Part shown: piece by piece, positions 16,794-25,797 of the stretch
How the letters are laid out: each line of letters begins with the position of its first letter
Numbering within the stretch: the stretch's first letter is position 1
Origin: Tissierellia bacterium
Lineage (GTDB): Bacteria > Bacillota > Clostridia > Tissierellales > Sedimentibacteraceae
NCBI GenBank assembly: GCA_028709465.1
Contig: JAQVWY010000022.1
Span: 1-33,658, forward strand
Direction: 5' to 3'
Length of the DNA stretch: 33,658 bases
Notes under the pieces: generated by a model
What the model saw: the letters and a program-made list of their open reading frames with translations, nothing else
Database searches by the model: none
What the model was told of the DNA's origin: nothing
Position numbers and translations under genes: made by a program

Positions 16794-18719
16794 TTAAACT
16801 AACTGTGGTGAATCATTTTCTCTTGTTTTAATTTTATTTAATATTATTTCACTTATTTCTTCAACGCTCATTACACCAACATCTCCCTGCTGTCTTTCTC
16901 TCACAGATACAGTGTTAGTTTCAGCTTCTTTTTCACCTACAACAAACATATATGGTATTTTTTCAAGCTGTGCTTCTCTGATTTTATAACCTATTTTTTC
17001 AGATCTTATATCTAATTCAACTTTTATATTTTTAGATTCAAGTTCTGCTTTAACTTTTTCAGCATATTCATTAAACTTATCTGAAATAGGTAAAACTTTA
17101 ACTTGTACTGGAGCTAACCATGTTGGAAATGCACCTGCATATTGTTCTATCAATATACCAAAGAATCTTTCAATACTTCCAAATGCAACGCGGTGAATCA
17201 TTATTGGTCTGTGTTTTTGTCCATCCGCTCCAACATATTCAAGTTCAAAACGTTGAGGCAATTGATAATCTAATTGAATAGTTCCACATTGCCATGTTCT
17301 TCCTATGCAATCTGTTAAATGGAAATCTATTTTTGGTCCATAAAATGCTCCGTCACCTTCATTGATGATAAAGTCTAATCCTAATTCCTCTAATGCAGCC
17401 TTTAATGCTTCTTCTGCCATATCCCAGTCTTTAATTTCACCTAAATACTTTTCAGGTCTAGTTGAAAGTTCTACATGATATGTGAAACCAAATGTTTTGT
17501 ACATTTCGTCTATTAAATTTGCAACACCTTTTATTTCATCCTTTATTTGTTCTGGAAGCATGAATATATGAGAATCATCCTGTGTAAATGCTCTTACTCG
17601 CATTAGGCCATGAAGTGCACCAGACAATTCATGTCTATGAACTCTTCCCACCTCTGCCACTCTTAAAGGAAAATCCTTGTATGAATGCATGCTATTTTTA
17701 TAAGCTAATATTCCTCCAGGGCAGTTCATTGGTTTAATTGCAAAATCTTCTTCATCTATTTTTACAGTGTACATATTTTCTTTGTAATTATACCAGTGGC
17801 CTGATGTTTCCCAAAGATGTCTGTTTAAAATTATAGGAGATTCTATTTCCACATATCCTGCTTTTTTATGAACTTCTCTCCAATATTTCATAAGCTCATT
17901 CTTAACTTCAACGCCTTTTGGCAAGAAGAATGGAAAACCAGGACCTTCTTCTGACATGAAAAACAAATCTAATTCTTTGCCTAATTTTCTGTGGTCACGC
18001 TTTTTAGCTTCTTCCATCATTTTAATATATGCTTCTAAATCTTTATTCTTTTCAAATGAAATACCATAGATTCTCTGAAGCATTTTATTATTTTCATTAC
18101 CTCTCCAATAAGCTCCAGCTATACTTAATAATTTAAAAGCTTTAACTTTTTTAGTTGATTCAAGATGTGGTCCTGCACAAAGATCAGTAAAATCACCTTG
18201 TTTATAAAATGAAATTACAGCATCTTCAGGTAAATCCTGAATTAATTCTACCTTATAATCCTCATTCATTTCGTCCATTAATTTGATTGCTTCTTCTCTT
18301 GGAAGTTCAAATCTTTCAAGTTCAAATCCATCTTTGACAATTTTTTTCATTTCAGACTCAATTTTTTCAAAATCTTCTTGAACTAATCTATGTTCCATAT
18401 CTATGTCATAGTAAAATCCATTGTCAATAGCTGGCCCTATAGCTAATTTAGCATCCGGCCAAATTCTTTTTATTGCCTGTGCCATAATATGTGATGAAGT
18501 ATGCCAAAAGACATCTTTTCCTTCCTTATCTTCAAATTTAAGGAACCTTATGCTTCCATCTTCATTTATTATTTCTTGAAGTCCAATTGTCTTGCCATTT
18601 AAAACAGCACCAACAACGCTCCTAGCTAATCCTTCACTAATACTTTTAGCTACATCAATTGCTTTTACATTGCCTTCATATTCCCTAATATTTCCATCAG
18701 GTAAAGTTAATTTAATCAT
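16794..18719 (-). CDS. thrS: Threonyl-tRNA synthetase
   Basis: Charges tRNA-Thr with threonine and edits Ser-tRNA-Thr. 641 residues from ATG 18719, which has GGAGG 5 bases upstream; an in-frame TTG at 18731 lies over the SD. Domains: TGS (about 1-60), editing domain with HTSSHIMAQAI near 73-83 and the DLCAGPHL metal site, and the class II core with MNCPGG, RVHRHELSGALHGLMRVRAF and QLDYQLPQRFEL. An anticodon-binding domain starts at about 540. Full length with no missing motif. Expression is controlled by the upstream T-box. Confidence 0.97.
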   Translation of the reverse strand: MIKLTLPDGNIREYEGNVKAIDVAKSISEGLARSVVGAVLNGKTIGLQEIINEDGSIRFLKFEDKEGKDVFWHTSSHIMAQAIKRIWPDAKLAIGPAIDNGFYYDIDMEHRLVQEDFEKIESEMKKIVKDGFELERFELPREEAIKLMDEMNEDYKVELIQDLPEDAVISFYKQGDFTDLCAGPHLESTKKVKAFKLLSIAGAYWRGNENNKMLQRIYGISFEKNKDLEAYIKMMEEAKKRDHRKLGKELDLFFMSEEGPGFPFFLPKGVEVKNELMKYWREVHKKAGYVEIESPIILNRHLWETSGHWYNYKENMYTVKIDEEDFAIKPMNCPGGILAYKNSMHSYKDFPLRVAEVGRVHRHELSGALHGLMRVRAFTQDDSHIFMLPEQIKDEIKGVANLIDEMYKTFGFTYHVELSTRPEKYLGEIKDWDMAEEALKAALEELGLDFIINEGDGAFYGPKIDFHLTDCIGRTWQCGTIQLDYQLPQRFELEYVGADGQKHRPIMIHRVAFGSIERFFGILIEQYAGAFPTWLAPVQVKVLPISDKFNEYAEKVKAELESKNIKVELDIRSEKIGYKIREAQLEKIPYMFVVGEKEAETNTVSVRERQQGDVGVMSVEEISEIILNKIKTRENDSPQLV

Positions 18720-18827
18720 ATTCTCCTCCAAATTATATATTATACTTACTATATTTCAGTATACTATTTTGATTAACAATGAATTAAATTATCCATTGCT
18801 TTATCTATCGCTTCATTAAATTGTTCC

Positions 18828-19086
18828 AAATAAAAACTCTCGTTCTTAAACATAAAACATGTTTAAGGACGAGAGTTACCTTCGTGGTTCCACCTTACTT
18901 ACTTCTTAATAGATTTAAGGCATCCATACCAAATCTTTACACCTCATACAGGCTTTCAGATTTAACTCCAGATTAGTTTTCAAACAGTATATATTCGGAT
19001 GCTTTCAGCCACGACATTCCTTCTCTAAAATATTGTTTCTGTTTTACTCGATCTTTCAAAGTTTCATTTTATTTTAAAGTCTTATT
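18828..19086 (-). promoter_or_regulatory. T-box riboswitch (threonine) upstream of thrS
   Basis: The leader has a stem I whose 5' strand carries AGUA and whose 3' strand carries GAAAACUAAUC. The specifier triplet ACU (18977-18975) is a Thr codon. The T-box core AAGGTGGAACCACG lies at 18896-18883. The antiterminator bulge is UGGA, which fits a tRNA ending in UCCA; the tRNA-Thr at 33454 has discriminator U. A terminator hairpin follows. Uncharged tRNA-Thr would stabilise the antiterminator and raise thrS expression. Confidence 0.93.
18830..18878 (-). terminator. T-box regulated terminator
   Basis: AACTCTCGTCCTTAAACAT pairs with ATGTTTAAGAACGAGAGTT (one mismatch) and ends in T5ATTT on the minus strand. 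Confidence 0.9.
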
Positions 19087-19092
19087 ATTTAA

Positions 19093-19121
19093 ATTATATA
19101 ATTATGATTTATGTTTGTCAA
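19093..19121 (-). promoter_or_regulatory. Consensus sigma-A promoter of thrS
   Basis: TTGACA (19121-19116), 17 bases, TATAAT (19098-19093): a perfect match. It initiates just upstream of the T-box. Confidence 0.85.
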
Positions 19122-19168
19122 CAGTTTTAAGTTATTAATGTTTTTATTTTTAATTCTTAATATTTATC

Positions 19169-20851
19169 TCATTTTTTCTTGATTTGTTTTTTTCTAGGTG
19201 ATTCATAATTATTTTTTTTATTTCTAGTACCTCTAACCTCTTTAGATTTTCTTTTCTTATCCCTGGAAACCTCTACAACAACATCCTTACCTTTTATTTG
19301 TGCACCTTCCATTCGATAAAGAATTGCATCTAAATGTTCTTCTGCTGCATTAAAGAACGAAAAATTATCAAGTATTTCAATTTCACCAATATCAGTTCCT
19401 GGTATATCACATTCACCAGCAACAGCCCCAAGAATATCTCCAGGTCTTATTCCTTGATTTTTACCTAAATTAACATGAAACCTTATACTATCACCAATAT
19501 TCCTTGATGTACCTTTTTGTCTTGCTTTCCTTTCAGGAATTATATCATTTAAATCACGCTCTTCAGAATGATCAAATGTAACTAATTTCTTAATCATAGC
19601 TGCAATTACAGTTTCAGCTTCATAACCCTTTTCCAACAAACTTGAAGCAAGATTTCTATTTTCTCCTAAATCGCCTTTTTCAATTACATCAACAATATTT
19701 CTTATAAATTTATCTTGTTTAACTTCATTTACTTTATCAACAGTAGGAACTGCTCTTTTTCTTATAGATTTTTTAGTATATCTTTCAATATTTTCAATTT
19801 TTTTAATTTCCTTTGCTGAGGCAAGTGTAAATGAAGACCCTTCTCTACCAGCTCTTCCAGTTCTTCCTATACGATGTACATAATAGTCTTCCTTTGAAGG
19901 AACCTCATAATTAATTACTGCTTCAACTTCTTTAATATCAAGACCTCTTGCAGCAACATCAGTAGCTATTAAAACATCAATTACTCCATTATTAAATTTA
20001 TTTAAAGTGTCAATTCTTTGTGATTGCCTAATATCACCATGTATTTTATCACAGTTATAACCTTTTTCTATGAGCTGATCATATAAATCATCTACACCCT
20101 TTTTTGTATTACAGAAGATTAAAGTTAATTTAGGTGTATAGGTATCAATTATTCTTGTTAAAGCTTCAAGCTTATCAGAATGCTTTACTAAAAAATAGCT
20201 TTGTTTTACTTCTTTTGCAGTAATTCCTTCTCTCATAACTTTGACTGTTACAGGATTTTTTTGAAATGTTTTAATTATTTTAGATATTCCATCAGGAATT
20301 GTTGCAGAGAAAAGTAATGTTTGAGTAACATGGTCAACCTTGCTTAAAATCAATTCAATATCTTCTCTAAAGCCCATTTTTAACATTTCATCAGCTTCAT
20401 CTAATACAGTAATTTTTAATTCTTCTAATTTAATAACACGTCTGTCTATTAAATCTATAACTCTTCCTGGAGTTCCTACAATAATTTGTGCTCCAGATTT
20501 AAGTCTAGTAATTTGATCCCTTATATCAGCTCCACCATAAACACTAACAGTTTTTATTCCTTCTAAATACTTCCCAATTTTTCTGAATTCATTTGCAACT
20601 TGAACTGCAAGCTCCCTTGTAGGTAAGAGAACTATAGCCTGTGGTAATTTTAAATCTTTATCTATTTTTTCAAGGATAGGAATACCAAACGCTGCCGTTT
20701 TTCCTGTTCCTGTATTTGATTGGCCAATTATATCTCTTCCTTCAAGTATTACAGGTATTGCTTCTTTCTGAATCTGGGTAGCTTCTTCAAAACCCATATC
20801 ATCTAAAGCTCTTTGAATGTTCTCATTCAAATTTACATTTTCAATTTTCAT
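19169..20851 (-). CDS. DEAD-box RNA helicase with DbpA RNA-binding domain
   Basis: ATP-dependent RNA unwinding, probably in ribosome assembly or RNA turnover at low temperature. The ATG at 20851 gives 560 residues; an in-frame ATG at 20863 abuts the GAGG SD directly and is less likely. Motifs: Q motif near 15-25, NTGTGKTA (motif I), PTRELA, TPGR, DEADEML, FSATIP, and HRIGRTGRAGREG. After the helicase core and a linker (about 365-450) comes a DbpA-type RNA-binding domain (about 460-535, with GIRPGDILGAVAGE) and a Lys/Arg-rich tail. The layout matches DeaD/CshA/DbpA-like proteins, and I do not assign one of these symbols. Confidence 0.93.
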   Translation of the reverse strand: MKIENVNLNENIQRALDDMGFEEATQIQKEAIPVILEGRDIIGQSNTGTGKTAAFGIPILEKIDKDLKLPQAIVLLPTRELAVQVANEFRKIGKYLEGIKTVSVYGGADIRDQITRLKSGAQIIVGTPGRVIDLIDRRVIKLEELKITVLDEADEMLKMGFREDIELILSKVDHVTQTLLFSATIPDGISKIIKTFQKNPVTVKVMREGITAKEVKQSYFLVKHSDKLEALTRIIDTYTPKLTLIFCNTKKGVDDLYDQLIEKGYNCDKIHGDIRQSQRIDTLNKFNNGVIDVLIATDVAARGLDIKEVEAVINYEVPSKEDYYVHRIGRTGRAGREGSSFTLASAKEIKKIENIERYTKKSIRKRAVPTVDKVNEVKQDKFIRNIVDVIEKGDLGENRNLASSLLEKGYEAETVIAAMIKKLVTFDHSEERDLNDIIPERKARQKGTSRNIGDSIRFHVNLGKNQGIRPGDILGAVAGECDIPGTDIGEIEILDNFSFFNAAEEHLDAILYRMEGAQIKGKDVVVEVSRDKKRKSKEVRGTRNKKNNYESPRKKQIKKK

Positions 20852-20891
20852 TAATTTTATCATCCTCGTTTACTAATTTTATTAACTTCTA

Positions 20892-20920
20892 ATTATACAT
20901 TTAATATTTAATAATTTCAA
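20892..20920 (-). promoter_or_regulatory. Sigma-A promoter of the DEAD-box helicase gene
   Basis: TTGAAA (20920-20915), 17 bases, TATAAT (20897-20892); leader about 35 bases. The rest of 20921-21097 is AT-rich with nothing else I can support. Confidence 0.6.
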
Positions 20921-21109
20921 CACATTTTTTAAATTAATTTAACAATTCTTATAATTCATTAATTATATACTTTCCATTATTAATAATATTATTATTGAAA
21001 ATACAGAAGTCCACAGTTAACAAGTATACAAAAAGTTTGATTGCATATATTAATTTAATATTATATAATAAAACAAATATATAAAATTCAGTGGATTGGA
21101 GTTGAAAAT

Positions 21110-21844
21110 TTGAAAATATACTATATCTACCACAGCTGTTTTGTTGTTGAAACAAATACTTCGTATTTAATATTTGATTATTATAAATTTAAGAATAATG
21201 AAGGTGATTTTGAATTTATGGATTTATTAAACGATATTCTAAATTCTAATAAGCTTGTTTATATATTTGCTTCCCACAGTCACAGTGATCATTATAACAG
21301 CAAAATATTGACTTGGAGCCAAAATAGAGAAAACATCTATTATATAATAAGTGATGATATAAAAGTCTATCAAAATATTAAGCATTTATTTTATATAAGT
21401 GAAAATCAAGAATTCAAAATTAATAATGTAATAATCAAAACTTTTAGCTCTACTGATGCTGGTATAAGCTTCCTAGTTAATATTGACAATGTAAATATAT
21501 TTCATGCAGGAGATTTAAATTGGTGGAAGTGGAATGATGATACAAAATCCGAGGAAGAGGAAATGGAAAGTGCTTTTAAGAATATTATTAAAACTATAAT
21601 AAGTACTAATACATATATTGATGTTGCTTTTTTCCCAGTAGACCCAAGACTTGAAGAAAATTATTTTTGTGGCGGCGATTACTTTATAGATATGTTTCAA
21701 CCTAATTTTTTCGTACCTATGCATTTTGATGATGATTATAAAATAATTGATGATTTTATACAATCTCAATCAATGAAAAATATTAATACAAAAATATTTA
21801 AAATAACTCATCCAAATCAATTGTTGTTTAATCAAATTAATTAA
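21110..21844 (+). CDS. Metallo-beta-lactamase-fold hydrolase (UlaG-like)
   Basis: 244 residues. The metal-binding motif HSHSDH at 56-61 follows a strand YIFAS. A later FHAGDLNWW segment supplies the next His/Asp ligands, and the C-terminal VPMHFDDD supplies the last His. This is the simple MBL layout seen in L-ascorbate-lactonase/UlaG-like and YtkL-like proteins. The substrate is unknown. The start is TTG at 21110 with GGAG 8 bases upstream. It is followed by the acidic protein gene on the same strand after 167 bases. The fold is well supported and the reaction is not. Confidence 0.8.
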   Translation: MKIYYIYHSCFVVETNTSYLIFDYYKFKNNEGDFEFMDLLNDILNSNKLVYIFASHSHSDHYNSKILTWSQNRENIYYIISDDIKVYQNIKHLFYISENQEFKINNVIIKTFSSTDAGISFLVNIDNVNIFHAGDLNWWKWNDDTKSEEEEMESAFKNIIKTIISTNTYIDVAFFPVDPRLEENYFCGGDYFIDMFQPNFFVPMHFDDDYKIIDDFIQSQSMKNINTKIFKITHPNQLLFNQIN

Positions 21845-22011
21845 TATATTTATTATTTTGAACTGATATTATACGACAGATTTTTATGTTAAAAATCTGC
21901 AAATATAATATTAAAGTACTTTTTTTATGGAAAACAATAAAAATATATGCTAAAATCCAAAATACATAATATATTTTATAAATGATATTTTTGGGAATTG
22001 GAGGGGTTCTA

Positions 22012-22491
22012 ATGAAAATAAATATTATCAGTGAAAGTGGAGATTGGAAAGAACAACTATACACAAAGGACATAGTAACTTATGAAATAAAGAATCAAGA
22101 AATTATCGACTTTTTTAATAAGCTTAGTGAATCATATAATAATGATGAAGTATTAGATGATATGTATGAGTGTTTATATAATCTATTAAACTATGGTTAT
22201 TTGTATTCTGATGTTGATTATGAAAATGATTTCACATCAAATTATGACAATTATGATGAGTATGAAGATTATGATGATGATTATGAATTTAAAGAGCAAG
22301 AAGAAGGAATTGTTCTTATTGATACTGAAATAGAATATTATGTAGATAATGAACAAGTGTCAAAAGAAGAATATGATGATGCTTGGGATGAGAGAATTGG
22401 ATATCTTGGATCATCTAATTGGGAAGAAGAAGGCCTCAGCATCACGAATGCCGAAACCGAAGAAGTTCTCTTCTTCGGTAAAATCTCCTGA
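22012..22491 (+). CDS. Acidic protein of unknown function
   Basis: I do not recognise this protein. ATG 22012 is used because GGAGGGG lies 5 bases upstream; the frame is open from 21982. It gives 159 residues, strongly acidic, with a Tyr/Asp/Glu-rich low-complexity segment in the middle (about 65-100) and a folded-looking start (MKINIISESGDWKEQLYTKD). No signal peptide or membrane segment is visible. The last 20 codons are GC-richer than the rest and overlap a perfect 10-bp hairpin (22456-22479), and repeat-like DNA follows the stop. The natural C-terminus may therefore have been changed by a repeat insertion. Confidence 0.7.
   Translation: MKINIISESGDWKEQLYTKDIVTYEIKNQEIIDFFNKLSESYNNDEVLDDMYECLYNLLNYGYLYSDVDYENDFTSNYDNYDEYEDYDDDYEFKEQEEGIVLIDTEIEYYVDNEQVSKEEYDDAWDERIGYLGSSNWEEEGLSITNAETEEVLFFGKIS
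22456..22479 (+). repeat. Perfect hairpin inside the end of the acidic-protein gene
   Basis: ACCGAAGAAG, loop TTCT, CTTCTTCGGT. No T tract follows, so it is not a typical terminator; it is GC-richer than its surroundings. Confidence 0.5.
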
Positions 22492-22499
22492 TTTTAATG

Positions 22500-22616
22500 C
22501 AAAATACAGAATTATTATTAATGCAGAATTGAGAATGCAGAATGCGGAATTATTTCAAGATATTGAAAAAAATCTAATTTTGTCATCCTGAAGGAATGTG
22601 AAAGATCTCACTATAA
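22500..22616. repeat. Repeat-like intergenic DNA (AATGCAGAATT words and a TGTCATCCTGAA fragment)
   Basis: TTAATGCAGAATTGAGAATGCAGAATGCGGAATT is built of near-tandem GCAGAAT words. It is followed at 22582 by TGTCATCCTGAAGGAATGTG and GATCTCAC, a partial copy of the dispersed repeat at 12298 and 16636. Confidence 0.5.
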
Positions 22617-22633
22617 AATTTACTTTACAATCA

Positions 22634-22665
22634 AAACAGGAATTGAGAAAACTCAATTCCTGTTT
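22634..22665. terminator. Bidirectional terminator between the acidic-protein gene and lepA
   Basis: A perfect 14-bp stem, AAACAGGAATTGAG with CTCAATTCCTGTTT, with a 4-base loop, between convergent genes. The T run is better on the minus (lepA) strand. Confidence 0.75.
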
Positions 22666-22698
22666 AATTCTACATTACTTGTAATTCTACATTAATAC

Positions 22699-24504
22699 TT
22701 ATTCTTCTTTAAATTTCAAAACAGCTAAAAACGCTTCTTGCGGAACTTCTACATTACCAATTTGCCTCATTCGTTTTTTACCTTCCTTTTGTTTTTCAAG
22801 AAGTTTTTTCTTTCTGCTAATATCTCCACCATAACATTTAGCTAAAACATCTTTTCTTAAAGCACTAACTGTCTCTCTAGCAATTATTTTATTTCCTAAA
22901 GCTGCTTGCAAAGGTACTGCAAATAAATGTCTTGGTATTACATCCTTTAACTTTTCAACGATTCCCCTTCCTCTTTCATAAGCCTTATCTTCATGAACTA
23001 TAATTGAAAATGCGTCTACTAATTCACCGTTTATTAGAATATCCATTTTTACTAATTCAGAACGTTCATACCCAGCAAGTTCATAATCAAGAGAAGCATA
23101 TCCTCTTGTTTTTGATTTAAGAGCATCAAAGAAATCATATATTACTTCATTTAAAGGAAGCTTATAATGCATTATAACTCTAGTTGCTTCCATATATTCC
23201 ATATTTACAAATACCCCTCTTCTATTTTGACAAAGATCCATTATTGGGCCTACATAATCTGTCGGTGTCATAATAGAAGCATTAACGATTGGTTCTTCCA
23301 TGTATTCAATTTCTTGAACTGGAGGCATATTTGTAGGATTCTGCAAAATCATCATTTCTCCATCTGTTTTATAAATCTTATAAATAACACTAGGAGTTGT
23401 TGCAATTATATTTAAATTAAACTCTCTTTCAAGTCTTTCTTGTATAATTTCCATATGCAACAGACCTAAAAATCCACATCTGAATCCAAATCCTAAGGCA
23501 ACGGAAGTTTCAGGCTCAAATGTTAATGAAGCATCATTAACTTGAAGTTTTTCTAATGCATCACGAACATCATTGAAATCTTCTCCATCTGCAGGATATA
23601 CACCACAAAAAACCATTGAAGTTACCTTTTTATAACCAGGCAATGGTTCATTTGCTGGTCTATCTGCATTAGTTATAGTATCACCTACCTGACAACTTTT
23701 AACTTCCTTCATACTTGCACATAAGTAGCCAACATCCCCGGTCAGTAATGAGTTTACAGGTTTTTGTGTTGGTGATATGACACCTACTTCAGTAACATCA
23801 AATGTCTTACCTGTAGCCATCATTTTTATTTTATCACCCTTTTTCACTTGTCCTTCTTTAATCCTAACATAGGCAACAACACCTCTGTAGCTATCATAGT
23901 ATGAGTCAAAAACTAGAGCCTTTAAAGGCCCATTTTCATCTCCAGATGGCGGTGGTACTAATCTTACTATTGCTTCTAACACTTGGTCAATATTAATATT
24001 GTCTTTAGCCGAAATTAATGGTGCATTTTCAGCTTCTATTCCTATTACATCTTCAATTTCTTGCTTTATTTCTTCAGGTCTAGCACTAGGCAAATCTATT
24101 TTATTTATTACTGGTACTATTTCTAGATTTTGATCTACTGCTAAATAAACATTTGCTAATGTTTGTGCTTCTATTCCCTGTGTTGCATCTACTACTAACA
24201 CAGCTCCTTCACAAGCAGCCAAGCTTCTAGATACTTCATAATTAAAATCCACATGCCCAGGAGTATCTATTAAATTTAAGGTATAATCATGACCATCACT
24301 AGCCCTATATAAAAGGCTCATAGTTTGAAGCTTAATTGTTATACCTCTTTCACGTTCTAAATCCATATTATCTAATACTTGATTTTGCATTTCTCTATGA
24401 GATAATGTACCAGTATTTTCAATTAACCTATCAGCTAATGTTGATTTCCCATGATCTATATGAGCTATTATGGAAAAGTTTCTTATATATTTCTTCCTAT
24501 CCAA
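22699..24504 (-). CDS. lepA: Elongation factor 4 (LepA)
   Basis: A ribosome-associated GTPase linked to back-translocation and 30S assembly under stress. 601 residues, the family length. G1 AHIDHGKST at 14-22, [16 protein letters not shown] and the effector RGITI are present. EF-G-like domains and the LepA-specific C-terminal domain follow, ending in the typical [19 protein letters not shown]. The start is TTG 24504 with GGGAGG 11 bases upstream, a little long. It follows spoIIP by 74 bases and probably also has its own promoter. In many Clostridia hemW and hrcA follow; here they do not. Confidence 0.97.
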   Translation of the reverse strand: MDRKKYIRNFSIIAHIDHGKSTLADRLIENTGTLSHREMQNQVLDNMDLERERGITIKLQTMSLLYRASDGHDYTLNLIDTPGHVDFNYEVSRSLAACEGAVLVVDATQGIEAQTLANVYLAVDQNLEIVPVINKIDLPSARPEEIKQEIEDVIGIEAENAPLISAKDNINIDQVLEAIVRLVPPPSGDENGPLKALVFDSYYDSYRGVVAYVRIKEGQVKKGDKIKMMATGKTFDVTEVGVISPTQKPVNSLLTGDVGYLCASMKEVKSCQVGDTITNADRPANEPLPGYKKVTSMVFCGVYPADGEDFNDVRDALEKLQVNDASLTFEPETSVALGFGFRCGFLGLLHMEIIQERLEREFNLNIIATTPSVIYKIYKTDGEMMILQNPTNMPPVQEIEYMEEPIVNASIMTPTDYVGPIMDLCQNRRGVFVNMEYMEATRVIMHYKLPLNEVIYDFFDALKSKTRGYASLDYELAGYERSELVKMDILINGELVDAFSIIVHEDKAYERGRGIVEKLKDVIPRHLFAVPLQAALGNKIIARETVSALRKDVLAKCYGGDISRKKKLLEKQKEGKKRMRQIGNVEVPQEAFLAVLKFKEE

Positions 24505-24546
24505 GTTATATGTAACCTCCCTACTTTATTGAACAGTTTATAGGGT

Positions 24547-24574
24547 ATTATATCAAAATTTATGTATTTTTGAA
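24547..24574 (-). promoter_or_regulatory. Possible lepA promoter
   Basis: TTCAAA (24574-24569), 16 bases, extended -10 TGA-TATAAT (24555-24547). It would make lepA independent of the sporulation genes upstream. Confidence 0.45.
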
Positions 24575-24578
24575 AGTA

Positions 24579-25703
24579 TTAATTATTTATTTTAACTATT
24601 GTTTTGCACAATATTTCAGATATTAAATCTGCAGTATAATTCACTTCTTCTAATGTATTCATAGTGCTGCCTATTTCAACTAATAAAGAGTAATCAGATA
24701 AATATTGATTGAAATATGCCCCATCTCTAACTATAATTTCCCTACAAAGGCCAGGATAAAGTTCATTAGATACATCATATACAGTTTGAGCTATCTTTCG
24801 TAATTCAGAATAATTACCATTTTTATTTCCTATTACCATAGTAAATGTAGCAGCAGTTTTATTATTAATTTCTGTGGTTGAAACTCTAGATAAAAATTTC
24901 TCATAGCTGGAATTTTCATCTGCACCGTCTCTATGTAAATCTATAAGCAAGTTTTTCTTCGTATTAGATAAATGTTGTTTAACTGCTGCATTTGAATTAG
25001 TGTATGATAAGTTATATGAAGGATAATCATTGTAATCTTTTAAATGTTTAATATTGATACCATAACTTTCAATATTTGCAGCGATTCTATTTCCTACTCC
25101 TGTTACATTATCCTTTTCATTTGTAGTACGATAGTTAGTATCCTTATAAGATGAATAAGCTTCTGTTCCATGAGTATGGTATAAAACGAAATTTATATTT
25201 TCATTAATAGAGGCAGCATCTATAGTCATATCTCTAGGGGCGCTGCCTCTAGAAACTGTATCCGTTTCTACTACCTTAAAAAAGTCTTCCTTTCTGTTAT
25301 TAGCAACGAACACAGTCCTTTCTACAATTTGTTCATCTTCATCTTCTTCATCATACACATCTAATGAATTATCTTCTTCCTTGTTTTCGACAACTTTGTA
25401 AACATCTTTAGCAGCCTCTTTATCATAATTTTCAATTATTATGCTACTATCATCTGTTTCTTTAAATGTTTCTTCAAAAAATATATTAAAATAAGACATT
25501 AATTTATCAAATATTTTTCCGTATTTTTTTGCTGTTTCCTCGCCATCATAACCAATAGATATTGTCGTCACATCCTGCCCTGTCTTCCTAGCTTCTGACA
25601 GCTTATAAACATAACTGTAACCAATAAACAATACGCTTAAACAAATAATAGACATTACCATGTAGTACTTTGTTCCGCCCTTATTCCTTCTTCGTCTTTT
25701 CAT
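24579..25703 (-). CDS. spoIIP: Stage II sporulation protein P (SpoIIP)
   Basis: A membrane-anchored amidase and endopeptidase that degrades peptidoglycan with SpoIID and SpoIIM during septal thinning and engulfment. ATG 25703 has GGAGTTG with 5 bases between; this gives 374 residues. A basic head precedes one membrane segment (about 14-34). A variable acidic linker (about 70-140) is followed by the amidase domain. Metal ligands are visible in LYHTHGTEAY (His176, Glu181) and DLHRDGA (His257), plus the VEIG motif near the end. It lies 94 bases after gpr and is probably cotranscribed; the pair is conserved in Clostridia. Confidence 0.95.
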   Translation of the reverse strand: MKRRRRNKGGTKYYMVMSIICLSVLFIGYSYVYKLSEARKTGQDVTTISIGYDGEETAKKYGKIFDKLMSYFNIFFEETFKETDDSSIIIENYDKEAAKDVYKVVENKEEDNSLDVYDEEDEDEQIVERTVFVANNRKEDFFKVVETDTVSRGSAPRDMTIDAASINENINFVLYHTHGTEAYSSYKDTNYRTTNEKDNVTGVGNRIAANIESYGINIKHLKDYNDYPSYNLSYTNSNAAVKQHLSNTKKNLLIDLHRDGADENSSYEKFLSRVSTTEINNKTAATFTMVIGNKNGNYSELRKIAQTVYDVSNELYPGLCREIIVRDGAYFNQYLSDYSLLVEIGSTMNTLEEVNYTADLISEILCKTIVKINN

Positions 25704-25797
25704 AATTATCAACTCCACATATTTTTCTCATAATAGTAATATATTAATGTATATGTGTATTGTTTCCTGAATAACACTGTTATTTTTTACAATTATG

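Noticed and set aside
20949..21155. A 68-codon minus-strand ORF upstream of the MBL gene
   Set aside because: No SD; it overlaps the start of a well-supported gene and is AT-rich intergenic DNA.
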